Notes: generated by a model from the sequence alone, not told the origin. A stretch of 64,000 bases of DNA from Amycolatopsis keratiniphila subsp. keratiniphila (GCF_001620365.2 NZ_LQMT02000042.1:124001-188000), one strand, 5' to 3'; shown: positions 14,236-22,921, counted from the stretch's first letter. Numbers and translations: made by a program.

Positions 14236-16005
14236 ATGGGACTAGCGAGCGCGCTGCTTTCGTTCGCGCACAGCCTGTTCGGGCCAGGGATCTGGCCTGG
14301 GGACTGGGTGTGGGCGACGAGCACCGCGGGAGCGCTGGTCGCGCTGCTGCCCGCACTGGGAGCGATGATCGTCGCGATCATCCGCAAAGGCACCGGCAAC
14401 CGCTACGACGTGGTGACCCTGTCGGTCTTCGGCGGGATCGGCGTCGTCGCCGTCTTCCTGCTGCCGTGGCTGCTGGCCACCGGGGTTTCGCAGACGTACC
14501 AGGAGGCCGCGTCCAAGTCGGGCGGTCAATCCGGCTTCTCTGCCAGTGATCTGGCGACCTACAACGCCGACTACAGCCCACTGATCGGCAAGCAGAGCGA
14601 GTACCTCGGCCGCGGCCAGAACGTGTACGAGGTCCTGTTCTACCCGAACGGGATGCAGCTCAGTTACATCTTCTACCTGATCCTGCTGGTCGGGCTGCCC
14701 GCGCTGTCGCTGCTGTTCGTGATGCTGCAGGCGCGCACCGCTTTCCGCCGCGGCCCGAAGTGGCCTTCGCGGTTCTTCTGGATCCCGTTCGTGCTGATGG
14801 TGCTGGCGAGCGTCGGAATGGGCGCGAACACGGCCGTGCACTTCTGGCTCGGGTTCCTGCCGTTCAGCGTGCTGGGCCTGATCCCGGTCGCGCTCGTCGG
14901 TCCGCCGCCGTGGTCGGTGATCAACCGGCCCGACCCGCAGCCCCGGCAGAAGGTGGAGCCGTACCGCCCGGAGCCGCCCGCCCCGAAGCCGCAACCGCAA
15001 CTGCCGCCCCCGCCCGCCCAGCAGTACCCGGCGACCGCGCTGGCACAGGCGCCCGAACCTCCCGCGCTGGCCGCGGCCCCGGGCCCGATCCCGCCGCCCC
15101 CTGGTTCGCGTAACTCCGGTGGCAGCCGCTACAAGCGCGTCCGGCGGCTCGGTCATGGTGGCTTCGGCACGGTCTGGGAAGCGGTCGACACCCAGCTCAA
15201 CCGCACGGTCGCGCTGAAGATCGCGCACGCGCCGGACCGGGACACCGAGGAACGGATGCAGCGCGAGGCCCGTGCGCTGGCCGTGGTGAACCACCCCAAC
15301 TGCGTCAAGGTTTACGACCTCGTCGAGGAGCCCGACGGGCTCGCGCTGGTCATGGAGTACCTCGAAGGTCGCTCGCTGGCCGAAATCGTCGATTCGCAGG
15401 GCCCGCTCGACGACATCGCCGCCGGACGGCTCTGGTCGACCATGGCGGGCGCGCTCGCGGCGGCGCACGAGAAGGGAGTGCTGCACCGGGACCTGAAGCC
15501 GTCGAACATCATCCTCGACCGCAACGGGCTCGCGCACCTGATCGACTTCGGCATCGCCCGCAGCCAGGGCGACTCGAAGATGACCGCGACCGGGATGATG
15601 ATCGGCACGCCGGACTTCGTCGCCCCCGAGCAGGCGATGGGCTCACCGGCCAGCCCGGCGTCGGACGCCTGGCAGCTCGCCGCGACGGTCAGCTACGCGC
15701 TCTCGGGGCAACCGCCGCGTGGCACCCGGGAGACCCCGATGGCCGCGCTGATGGCCGCCGCCCGCGCCGAACCGGTGTCGAAGCTGCCGAACCGCAGCGC
15801 CCACGCCCGGATCCTCATCGCGTCGCTCGACCAGGAGCCCCGCCGCCGCCCGACGCTCACCGCCGTGCGGCGCGACGTCGAAGGCTGGCTCGCCCGGGCG
15901 GGCAAGTCGCCGGACGGCCCGGTGACGCAGATCGTGACGCGTCGCCCTCCGCAGCCGCAACCGCAGCCCCACCAGCAGCCGCAGCCTCAACGCCACCCGC
16001 GCTGA
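14236..16005 (+). CDS. Membrane-anchored Ser/Thr protein kinase, kinase domain C-terminal
   Basis: The 589-residue protein begins with about five membrane helices (residues 28-50, 57-80, 140-163, 177-194, 198-218), then a Pro-rich linker (about 230-295) and a complete Hanks-type kinase domain. Visible motifs are GHGGFGTVWEA (about 305-315), the ATP lysine in VALKIA (328), HRDLKPSN (417-424), IDFGIAR (436-442) and APEQAMG. Most actinobacterial membrane kinases have the kinase first and an outer sensor after a single helix; here the order is reversed and no large outer domain is present. An extracytoplasmic loop lies at about 80-140. Its substrate is unknown. Confidence 0.85.
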   Translation: MGLASALLSFAHSLFGPGIWPGDWVWATSTAGALVALLPALGAMIVAIIRKGTGNRYDVVTLSVFGGIGVVAVFLLPWLLATGVSQTYQEAASKSGGQSGFSASDLATYNADYSPLIGKQSEYLGRGQNVYEVLFYPNGMQLSYIFYLILLVGLPALSLLFVMLQARTAFRRGPKWPSRFFWIPFVLMVLASVGMGANTAVHFWLGFLPFSVLGLIPVALVGPPPWSVINRPDPQPRQKVEPYRPEPPAPKPQPQLPPPPAQQYPATALAQAPEPPALAAAPGPIPPPPGSRNSGGSRYKRVRRLGHGGFGTVWEAVDTQLNRTVALKIAHAPDRDTEERMQREARALAVVNHPNCVKVYDLVEEPDGLALVMEYLEGRSLAEIVDSQGPLDDIAAGRLWSTMAGALAAAHEKGVLHRDLKPSNIILDRNGLAHLIDFGIARSQGDSKMTATGMMIGTPDFVAPEQAMGSPASPASDAWQLAATVSYALSGQPPRGTRETPMAALMAAARAEPVSKLPNRSAHARILIASLDQEPRRRPTLTAVRRDVEGWLARAGKSPDGPVTQIVTRRPPQPQPQPHQQPQPQRHPR

Positions 16006-16014
16006 CCTGCGAAA

Positions 16015-16086
16015 AGAGAGCAAGGGACCTTTGCTACCACTTATCTCGACATCGAGACAGGTGGTAGCAAAGGTCCCTTGCTCTCT
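16015..16086. repeat. Intergenic hairpin repeat, family A copy 1 (bidirectional terminator)
   Basis: Two 26-base arms (16015-16040 and 16061-16086) are perfectly complementary, with core AGCAAGGGACCTTTGCT. The core is itself nearly palindromic. The loop holds a smaller CTCGA/TCGAG hairpin. It lies between convergent genes and overlaps the stop of the lipoprotein gene. A second copy of the same core is at 44013-44073. Confidence 0.85.
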
Positions 16087-16637
16087 CAGTCGACGATGAC
16101 CCAGGTCCCGCCCTGCCAGGCCATGGTGAACGTCTTGGGCTGAGCCGCCATCATCGCGATCTGCGGCGCGATCGCGCCCGGCGGGACGACGACCTTGTCC
16201 GGCCCCTTGCTCTGCAGCTTCGCCCGGTCCACGCGGGTGGCCTTCAGCTTCTTCACGTCGTCGGCCGAGAGCATCCCGAACTGCATCGGGGTGAGCTGAC
16301 GGCACTCCTTCATCCCGCCATCGAACGCCGGCCCGGTGATCCGGCAGACGGTTTCGAGGTCCTTTTCGCCCAGCGCGTGGTGGTACTGCTCCATCACGCT
16401 CGCGGCTCCCTCCGGCGTGTGCGCCACCGCGCCACCGGCGGCGGGTGTGGTGGCCTCGGAGGCGGTCGTCGCAGGCGGCGAAGCACTGGCTTGTGTCGTG
16501 CTGGTGGCCGGCGCTTCGGAAGTGCTCGGAACGGCCGAGGACTGCGGCGCCGCGGTTCCCGACGTCTGCTCTTCGCACCCCGCGATCAAGAGCAACGCCG
16601 CGGCCGCGCAGGCCGCTCCGAGCGGTCGAATCGTCAT
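16086..16637 (-). CDS. Lipoprotein of unknown function
   Basis: The 183-residue product starts MTIRPLGAACAAAALLLIAG and has a lipobox ending IAGC, so it should be lipidated and exported. A Ser/Thr/Ala/Pro-rich linker (residues 22-70) leads to a folded domain with GAASVMEQYHHALGEKDLET and VCRITGPAFDGGMKECRQ, reminiscent of small NTF2-like or DUF4878-type lipoprotein domains. Two conserved-looking cysteines may form a disulfide. It is convergent with the kinase gene, sharing the hairpin terminator. The function is unknown. Confidence 0.7.
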   Translation of the reverse strand: MTIRPLGAACAAAALLLIAGCEEQTSGTAAPQSSAVPSTSEAPATSTTQASASPPATTASEATTPAAGGAVAHTPEGAASVMEQYHHALGEKDLETVCRITGPAFDGGMKECRQLTPMQFGMLSADDVKKLKATRVDRAKLQSKGPDKVVVPPGAIAPQIAMMAAQPKTFTMAWQGGTWVIVD

Positions 16638-16740
16638 GATGCCCCCTGTAGAGCTGCTGTTGACCAGCGAAGAGTAACAACTCAGGGGGAAGTGTCACAC
16701 TTGAATCGGGAAACTCACGGGGTTGCGGGCCGAGCCGTGG

Positions 16741-18312
16741 TCACTTCCAGGACGGAAGCCACAACTCGGCGTTCCAGTGCTCGTTCGTGATCGCGTTGCC
16801 GTTCAGGATCGGCCACAACCAGGCGAAGTTGGCCACGACGAGCCCCACGTAGAGGGCGACGACGAGCAGGCCGGTGCCCCGCCGCTCGAATCCGCGTTTC
16901 GCGCTCCCGAGGATCTGCCCGAGGACCAGCGTCAACCCGAGTACCAGGAACGGCGCCAGCGGCGTCGCGTAGAAGTAGTACATCTGGCGGTCGAGGTTGG
17001 TGAACCACGGCAGGAACCCGGCAAGGTAGCCGACGAGCACGGCGGCGTAGCGCCAGTCCGCGCGGAAGACCGAGCGCCACACGCTCCAGCCGAGCATCGG
17101 CAGCGCCAGCCACCACATCGCCGGTGTCCCGATCAGCATCGTCGCCCGCACACAGGTCGACTCGCCGCAGCCGGTCGCGTCCGTGCCGCCTGCGTACGCG
17201 TAGAGCATCGGCCGCAGCCCCATCGGCCAGGTCCACGGCTTCGACTCCCACGGATGCGGCTTGTCCTTGGGTGTCACCAGATTCGCGTGGAAGTCGAGCA
17301 CGTTCATCGTGTAGTCGCCGAGCGACCGCAACGCGGGCGGCATCCAGGCCCAGAAGCCGGGATCGATGTCCTTGATCGCCACGTAGTTGCGGTCGGTCGC
17401 GGTCTCGCTCGCGAACCAGGCCCAGTAGCAGGCGAGGTACACCAGGATCGGGATGACGACGATCGCCCACAGCGCGGGCAGCACGTCGCGGCGCAGCGTG
17501 CCGACCCAAGGTCGCTGCACCCCGGCGGCCCGGCGCGCGGCGACGTCGAAGAACACGGTGAGCAGGCCGAACGCGGCGATGTAGTAGAGCGCCGACCATT
17601 TGACGCCGAAGGTCAGCCCGATCATCAGGCCGCCGGCGAACCGCCACCACCGGAAACCCAGTTTCGGTCCGAACCGGGATTCGTCGACCCAGCCTTCGCG
17701 GACGGCCACGGCGAGCCGTCGCCGCACCTGGTCGCGGTCGCACAGCAGGCAGGCGAACGCGGCGAGCACGAACAACGCGATGAAGATGTCGAGCATGCCC
17801 ATGCGTGACTGCAGGTGCAGGACACCGTCACTGATCACCAGGATCCCGGCGACCGCGCCGAGCAGCGTCGAGCGCGTGAGCCGCCGGGCGATCCGGATGG
17901 TGAGGAGCACGATCAGCGTGCCTGCCAGCGCCGGCATGATCCGCCAGCCCCAGGCGTTGTAGCCGAACAGCCATTCGCCGATCGCGATGAGATGCTTCGC
18001 CAACGGCGGGTGGACGATCAGCTCGTAGCCGTAGTTGTCCTCGTAACCGCCGTTGCGCAGCATCTGCCACGCCTGCGGGACGTAGTGCTTCTCGTCGAAG
18101 ACGGGGGTGCCCTTGTCCGTGGGCGTTCCCAGGTTCTGGATCCGGACGATGCCGCCGATGAGCGTCAGCACCAGCGTGACTATCCAGCCGCGCAGGCGGT
18201 CCGTCGGCATGCCGCGGCCGAGGAGGGTGGCCTCCCGGTCGTTCGGTGGCCTGAGCGCGTCGACCGGATCCGGCCGCACGCTCTCGTTGTCGCGGGTCAG
18301 CAGTGCGGTCAC
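16741..18312 (-). CDS. pmt: Polyprenyl-phosphate-mannose protein O-mannosyltransferase (Rv1002c type)
   Basis: The 523-residue membrane protein contains RIQNLGTPTDKGTPVFDEKHYV with the acidic DEKH loop and HPPLAKHLIAIGEWLFGYNAWGWR, hallmarks of bacterial PMT (GT39) enzymes that mannosylate secreted proteins using polyprenyl-phosphate-mannose. About eleven membrane segments are visible. A GTG at 18312 starts it. It is divergent from rsmI with 68 bp between, the same pairing as Rv1002c/Rv1003 in M. tuberculosis. Exported lipoproteins nearby are plausible substrates, which is an inference. Confidence 0.9.
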   Translation of the reverse strand: MTALLTRDNESVRPDPVDALRPPNDREATLLGRGMPTDRLRGWIVTLVLTLIGGIVRIQNLGTPTDKGTPVFDEKHYVPQAWQMLRNGGYEDNYGYELIVHPPLAKHLIAIGEWLFGYNAWGWRIMPALAGTLIVLLTIRIARRLTRSTLLGAVAGILVISDGVLHLQSRMGMLDIFIALFVLAAFACLLCDRDQVRRRLAVAVREGWVDESRFGPKLGFRWWRFAGGLMIGLTFGVKWSALYYIAAFGLLTVFFDVAARRAAGVQRPWVGTLRRDVLPALWAIVVIPILVYLACYWAWFASETATDRNYVAIKDIDPGFWAWMPPALRSLGDYTMNVLDFHANLVTPKDKPHPWESKPWTWPMGLRPMLYAYAGGTDATGCGESTCVRATMLIGTPAMWWLALPMLGWSVWRSVFRADWRYAAVLVGYLAGFLPWFTNLDRQMYYFYATPLAPFLVLGLTLVLGQILGSAKRGFERRGTGLLVVALYVGLVVANFAWLWPILNGNAITNEHWNAELWLPSWK

Positions 18313-18380
18313 GGGGCATGATCCTACGGGCGGAAGAGTGAACTCGGTGTCCGGATCTGCGAACCGGCTAGCCTTCGGGA

Positions 18381-19217
18381 ATGACCGAAGGACGCCTCGT
18401 GCTGGCAGCCACCCCGCTCGGAGACGTCCGTGACGCTTCGCCGCGCCTGTCCGAAGCCCTCGCGACGGCCGACGTGATCGCCGCCGAAGACACCCGGCGC
18501 CTGCGCTCCCTCACCGCGGCCCTCGAGGTCTCACCGGTCGGGCGCGTCGTGAGCTTCTACGAAGACGTCGAGACCGCCCGTCTGCCGAAACTGCTCGAAT
18601 CGCTTCAAGCCGGTGAGACGGTGCTCCTCGTGACCGACGCGGGGATGCCGAGCGTCTCGGATCCCGGATTCCGCCTGGTCGCGGCCTGTGTCGAGGCGGA
18701 GATCGCCGTGACCTGCCTGCCCGGTCCGTCCGCGGTGACCACGGCGCTCGCGCTGTCCGGCCTGCCCTGCGATCGTTTCTGTTTCGAAGGTTTCGCTCCT
18801 CGCAAGCCCGGTGAACGGGCGAAATGGCTCGGTTCGTTGAAGGACGAGCCCCGCACAGCCGTGTTCTTCGAATCTCCGCATCGCCTCGCGAGCACGCTCG
18901 CCGACGCCGCCGACGTCTTGGGCCCCGAGCGCCGTGCCGCCGTCTGCCGCGAACTGACCAAAACCTACGAGGAGGTCAAACGCGGCAATCTGCCGGATTT
19001 GGCCGCTTGGGCCGCCGAGGGGGTCAAGGGTGAGATCACCGTCGTCCTCGCGGGCGCGCCGCCGCGCTCGGTGAGCGTCGAGGACCTGGTCTCGGAGGTC
19101 TCTTCGCGGGTCTCGGCAGGTGAACGCCTCAAGTCCGCCGCCGCCGAGGTCGCCGAGTCGGCCGGGGTGTCGAAGAAGGAGCTTTACGACGCTGTTCTCG
19201 CTTCCCGCAAGCGCTAG
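18381..19217 (+). CDS. rsmI: 16S rRNA (cytidine1402-2'-O)-methyltransferase
   Basis: This 278-residue protein opens with LVLAATPLGDVRDASPRLSE and DVIAAEDTRRLRSL, then VTDAGMPSVSDPGFRLV and FFESPHRLASTL, the standard motifs of RsmI. The enzyme uses S-adenosylmethionine to 2'-O-methylate C1402 in the ribosomal decoding centre. Length is normal. It is divergent from the mannosyltransferase gene and its 3' end overlaps the convergent TetR gene by 4 bp, so no terminator fits between them. Confidence 0.95.
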   Translation: MTEGRLVLAATPLGDVRDASPRLSEALATADVIAAEDTRRLRSLTAALEVSPVGRVVSFYEDVETARLPKLLESLQAGETVLLVTDAGMPSVSDPGFRLVAACVEAEIAVTCLPGPSAVTTALALSGLPCDRFCFEGFAPRKPGERAKWLGSLKDEPRTAVFFESPHRLASTLADAADVLGPERRAAVCRELTKTYEEVKRGNLPDLAAWAAEGVKGEITVVLAGAPPRSVSVEDLVSEVSSRVSAGERLKSAAAEVAESAGVSKKELYDAVLASRKR

Positions 19218-19696
19218 GACAGCAAGGCCGTCACGGCCGCGTGCGCCTTCCCGGCATCGGGCTCGTCTCCGGTGATGACATCGGTGTAGATGAAGGACTC
19301 GCCGATCCGCACCAGCAGATAGGCCAGGTCTTCGACCGGTAGGGGCGGAGTGAGCCGCCCGGCCTCGACCTCTTCGTCCAGGAACTCGCGCATCTTCGCG
19401 ATCGCGCGACTCTGCACCACGCTGGCCTTCGTCGTCAGGATCCGCAACGCCCGCTCGGGCTCGTTGCGCAGGAACTCCCGGAACGGTTTCGAGCCGTTCA
19501 CGGTGCGGACGAAGGTGCCGACGAGCTCCGCGATCCCTTCCGCGCCGCGCCCGAGCTTGCCGGAAGACCGCGCTTCGAAGACCTCCACGGTCATCGACCA
19601 CAGGATTTCGCCGAGCAGCTGATCCCGGCCGCCGACCCAGCGGTGCAGGGTCGCCCGGCTGATCCCGAGCTCACTCGCCAGTTCGCCCATGTCCAC
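19214..19696 (-). CDS. TetR-family regulator (QsdR-like), true start uncertain
   Basis: The annotated part starts at GTG 19696 (MDMGELASELGISRATLHRW) and gives 160 residues. The same frame is open upstream to about 19,802 and encodes DALRAFTIARARFLEGRR, which looks like the missing first helix of the TetR DNA-binding domain, yet that stretch has no ATG, GTG or TTG. The true start may be a rare codon such as CTG or ATC, or a sequence error may hide it. The C-terminal domain resembles QsdR-type regulators. It is divergent from a quinone oxidoreductase gene with paired operators between them. Confidence 0.75.
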   Translation of the reverse strand: MDMGELASELGISRATLHRWVGGRDQLLGEILWSMTVEVFEARSSGKLGRGAEGIAELVGTFVRTVNGSKPFREFLRNEPERALRILTTKASVVQSRAIAKMREFLDEEVEAGRLTPPLPVEDLAYLLVRIGESFIYTDVITGDEPDAGKAHAAVTALLS

Positions 19697-19795
19697 CCGG
19701 CGTCCCTCCAGGAAGCGGGCGCGCGCGATCGTGAACGCGCGCAGGGCGTCCGGGCGCGGCGAAGTCAGCTGGCGTTCGAGTGCGGTTTCGATGAG

Positions 19796-19847
19796 TGAAA
19801 CATATCACGAGATGTCTCACGCATGAGACATATGCAAGAATGTCTCA
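19796..19847. promoter_or_regulatory. Operator region with four half-sites (TGAGACAT type)
   Basis: The divergent promoter region holds TGAAACAT (19796), ATGTCTCA (19812), TGAGACAT (19824) and ATGTCTCA (19840). The middle two form a perfect inverted repeat with a 4-base spacer, and the outer two are 8 bases away on each side. This regular layout suits two TetR dimers and would let the regulator repress both itself and the oxidoreductase. Confidence 0.75.
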
Positions 19848-19867
19848 TCTCGACGAGGAGGAAGCGG

Positions 19868-20827
19868 ATGCGCGCAGTACAGGTGACCGAGTTCGGCGGA
19901 CCCGAGGTGCTCAACCTCGTCGACCTTCCCGATCCCGTCCCCGGCCCAGGTCAGCGGCTGGTCGAGGTCGACCGGATCGGCATCAACTACGCCGACACAC
20001 ACCAGGCCGAAAACTCGTACCTCGCGCCGAGCAAGCTCCCGCTCGTGCCCGGAGGAGAGGTCGTCGGCCGCACCACCGACGGCAAGCGGATCGTCGCGCT
20101 GCTGAACGGCGGTGGCGGCTATGCCGAGCGCGCGGTGGCCGACGACGTCACCAGCTACGACGTTCCCGACGGCGTCGACGCCCTGACCGCGCTCTCCTTC
20201 ATCGTCCAGGGCACCACGGCCTCGCTTCTGCTGCGCAAGAGCGCCCACCTCGAACCCGGCGAAACCGTCGTCGTGCACGCGGCCGCCGGCGGGGTCGGCT
20301 CCATCGCCGTGCAGCTCGCGAAAGCCTGGGGAGCGAGCCGGGTCATCGCGACCGCCAGCAGCGACGAGAAGCGCGCCCTCGCCCTCGAACTGGGCGCCGA
20401 CGTCGCCATCGATTCGCGGGCCGAGAACATGACCGACGCGCTCCGCGAGGCGAACGGCGGTAAACGCGTCGACATCGTGCTCGACATGACCGGCGGCGCG
20501 GTCACGGACCAGAGCATCGCGGCCCTCGCGCCGTTCGGCCGCCTCGCGTTCTACGGCATGGCCAGCCGCGAGAACCCGAAGCCGATCGAAGCCCGCAACC
20601 TCCTCGGGCACAGCACGACCGTGGCCGGGATGTGGCTGCCGCACGCGTTCAAACTCCCCGGCAACGTCTTCGGCCGCGCGCTCGACGAGCTCTTCGAGCT
20701 GGCCCTCGCCGGACGGGTCCGCGCTGTCGCCGGGGGCGAGTACGCGCTGTCCGACGCGCGCGCCGCCCACGAGGCCCTGCGCTCGCGCGGCACGATGGGC
20801 AAGCTGCTGCTGGACCCCACCAAATAA
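19868..20827 (+). CDS. NADPH:quinone oxidoreductase, zinc-independent MDR family
   Basis: The start MRAVQVTEFGGPEVLNLVDL at ATG 19868 follows a GAGGAGGAAG site; earlier in-frame ATGs are within the operator region. The 319-residue product has the GroES-like N-terminal fold and an NADPH-binding segment VVVHAAAGGVGSIAVQLAKA, typical of quinone oxidoreductase-like medium-chain dehydrogenases lacking zinc ligands. It probably reduces quinones or reactive enones. Control by the divergent TetR regulator suggests induction by its substrate. It is convergent with the PabB-like gene, directly adjacent. Confidence 0.85.
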   Translation: MRAVQVTEFGGPEVLNLVDLPDPVPGPGQRLVEVDRIGINYADTHQAENSYLAPSKLPLVPGGEVVGRTTDGKRIVALLNGGGGYAERAVADDVTSYDVPDGVDALTALSFIVQGTTASLLLRKSAHLEPGETVVVHAAAGGVGSIAVQLAKAWGASRVIATASSDEKRALALELGADVAIDSRAENMTDALREANGGKRVDIVLDMTGGAVTDQSIAALAPFGRLAFYGMASRENPKPIEARNLLGHSTTVAGMWLPHAFKLPGNVFGRALDELFELALAGRVRAVAGGEYALSDARAAHEALRSRGTMGKLLLDPTK

Positions 20828-22105
20828 TCAGCCGAGCAGGCGCTCCAGCGGAGCGGATTTGTGCAGGCATTCCTGCCATTCCGCGTCGCTGTCGGAGTCG
20901 GCGGTGATCCCGCCGCCGACTCCGAGCGCGATCGTGTCTTCGTGGATTTCGAAGGTTCTGATCGCGACGTTCAGTTCCAGCCCGGCGATCGGCGAAGCGA
21001 GTCCGATCGCGCCTGTGTAGACGCCGCGCGCGGTGGGCTCCAGCTCGGCGATCAGGTCCAGTGCCCGGATCTTCGGCGCGCCCGTCACCGAACCCGGCGG
21101 GAACGTGGCCGCGAGCAGTGCCGCGTCGTCGATCCCGTCGGCGAGCGATCCCTCCACAGTGGACTCCAGATGCCAGACCCCCGGCGCGGGCCGGACCGCG
21201 AGCAGTTCGGGGACGCGGACGCTGCCGGTGGCGCACACCCGGCCGAGATCGTTGCGGACGAGATCGGTGATCATCACGTTCTCGGCGACGTCCTTGGTGG
21301 ATTCCCGAAGGCGTCGCGCGAGGTGTTCGTCGGCGGCGTCCCGTCGCGGCAGGGTGCCCTTGATCGGCGTCGACCGGACGCTTCGCCCATGCCTGGCAAG
21401 GAAAAGCTCAGGGGAGAACGAGACGACCGAGCCCCAGTCGCCGGCGAGGAACGCCGCCCGGCGGGCTCCCAGACGACGCACGCCTTCGGCGAACAACGCG
21501 ATCGGATCGCCCGTGAACCTGCCGCCGAAGCGGGCGCAGATGTTCGCCTGGAAGAGCTCGCCGGCTTCGATCGCGTGCACGCACGCCTTGACGGCGTCGT
21601 AGTGCTCCGAAGGAAGCGGCCGCGATAACGGGCTCGAACTCCAGGTCGTCGCTTCGGGAAGCTCGGCGAGCGCGGATTCCACCGCGGACACCTCGTCGAT
21701 CGGATCCGGATCGCCGTCGGGAACCAGGGCTTCGAACCACCACGTCCCGTCCGTGTCCAGCCGGAGCACCCGGTCGACCCAGCCCCACGCGGCCAGCGGA
21801 AGCGCACCGGAACGGCCCGAGGGATCGGTCAGGTCGTAACTCAGGTAACCGAACCAGCCGCCTCCGACCGCACCGGGCACCGCGTCACGAACGTCAGGCA
21901 GTCGAGCGGGGATCGAGAACGCTTCGGCCACGTCACGGACAGGCATCAGGGGAGCGTTCAGCGCGATGACCGCGCGCGACGAGAACCACTCTCCGCAAAG
22001 CGCGGCGGGCGGTGCGAGTCCGAGCTTCCCGGCGCGTGCGCCGAGAACCGCCAGTGCCCGTTCGGGCCCGACGTCGGTCCGCAGCTTCCGGCACATCAAC
22101 CGCAC
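20828..22105 (-). CDS. pabB: Aminodeoxychorismate synthase component I-like (chorismate-binding) enzyme
   Basis: The product shows chorismate-binding enzyme motifs: IEAGELFQANICARF, STPIKGTLPR, ENVMITDLVRNDLGRVC and FPPGSVTGAPKIRALDLIAE, ending with GGGITADSDSDAEWQECLHK. These fit PabB, which makes 4-amino-4-deoxychorismate for folate, or a related ADC/anthranilate synthase. The start is uncertain: GTG 22105 (VRLMCRKL) or ATG 22096 are better than the far upstream ATG at 22204. About 425 residues, slightly short for the family. No PabA/TrpG partner is adjacent. Confidence 0.85.
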   Translation of the reverse strand: MRLMCRKLRTDVGPERALAVLGARAGKLGLAPPAALCGEWFSSRAVIALNAPLMPVRDVAEAFSIPARLPDVRDAVPGAVGGGWFGYLSYDLTDPSGRSGALPLAAWGWVDRVLRLDTDGTWWFEALVPDGDPDPIDEVSAVESALAELPEATTWSSSPLSRPLPSEHYDAVKACVHAIEAGELFQANICARFGGRFTGDPIALFAEGVRRLGARRAAFLAGDWGSVVSFSPELFLARHGRSVRSTPIKGTLPRRDAADEHLARRLRESTKDVAENVMITDLVRNDLGRVCATGSVRVPELLAVRPAPGVWHLESTVEGSLADGIDDAALLAATFPPGSVTGAPKIRALDLIAELEPTARGVYTGAIGLASPIAGLELNVAIRTFEIHEDTIALGVGGGITADSDSDAEWQECLHKSAPLERLLG

Positions 22106-22214
22106 GCGACATTGTCGCCGTTCGACTGGCCGGAAAAGCAACCCGCGCCCTTCGGAAAGTGAGATCCGCGACCACAAGGTGACGTCCTGCGCATCCCTCG
22201 TCACGCAGCGGAAA

Positions 22215-22835
22215 CTACAACAGCACGTCGGTCAGTTTGAAGGGATAGACCACGGCGTCCTGCGCGATCGGTCCGTCCACGCCGGGCAGCCCGGCGCCGA
22301 AACCGTGCTGATGCAATCCCAGCCGCGAGTGGAACCAGCCCGGTCTTCCCGGGATTTCGTTGTGCCTGACCAGCCACAACACCACTTCGCTGTCCGCCCA
22401 CTTGTCCGGTCGCAACCGGTTCGTCCAGCAGTCGAGCCCCGCGTACACCAGGACCCGTTCGACGCGCGCCGCGTGCCTGACGTGTTTGATCCACGCCTTG
22501 ATGAACCGGTCGTCGACGCTGGGCGCCTCCACTTCGAGCGCGGGTGCGAGCGAACCGGGCGCGAAGGCGCCGAGCGCGCTCGCCGTCCGTACGAAATGGT
22601 CGGCTTGGTCATGGACGGCGCCAGGACGTGCGTAGTGCCGTGCGCCGGTGTGGATCCCGGCATGCTGCGCGCCGGTCAGATTGCGTTCCGCCGCGGCGTC
22701 CCGCCAGTTGGTGTTCTCGGTGACGGTGACCGACGCGAACCGGATGTCGGCACCGCGCACCGCCGCCCAGTCCGTCACCGTCTCACGGTGGGACAGGGTG
22801 ACGCCGTGCTCGCCTTCCGGATCCAGTAAACCCAC
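22215..22835 (-). CDS. Glycoside hydrolase family 25-like (lysozyme fold) protein
   Basis: The 206-residue product starts at GTG 22835 (VGLLDPEGEHGVTLSHRETV). Features of the GH25 barrel are AAVRGADIRFASVTVTENT, AGIHTGARHYARPG, PALEVEAP, RVLVYAGLDCW and VVLWLVRHNEIPGRP. In active GH25 lysozymes the central motif is usually DxE (ALDVE-like); here it reads ALEVE, and the usual N-terminal DVSxxQ is replaced by DPEGEHG. It lacks a signal peptide. It may be an altered or inactive muramidase. It is preceded by family B repeat 22862-22912, a probable terminator for the ABC operon upstream. Confidence 0.7.
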   Translation of the reverse strand: MGLLDPEGEHGVTLSHRETVTDWAAVRGADIRFASVTVTENTNWRDAAAERNLTGAQHAGIHTGARHYARPGAVHDQADHFVRTASALGAFAPGSLAPALEVEAPSVDDRFIKAWIKHVRHAARVERVLVYAGLDCWTNRLRPDKWADSEVVLWLVRHNEIPGRPGWFHSRLGLHQHGFGAGLPGVDGPIAQDAVVYPFKLTDVLL

Positions 22836-22861
22836 CTGCCTCGAATTTCGCCCCAGTACGA

Positions 22862-22912
22862 CCGAAAGGTCACCATACGTCCGCGGAGCGGCCGCAAGGT
22901 GACCTTTCGGTA
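22862..22912. repeat. Intergenic hairpin repeat, family B copy 1
   Basis: ACCGAAAGGTCACC (22862-22875) pairs perfectly with GGTGACCTTTCGGT (22899-22912), with a 23-base loop. It follows the ABC permease stop by about 10 bp on the minus strand, so it is well placed as a terminator. The AAGGTCACCAT and CCGCAAGGTGACCTT parts recur at 29883-29927. Confidence 0.8.
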
Positions 22913-22921
22913 CAGCGTGTC

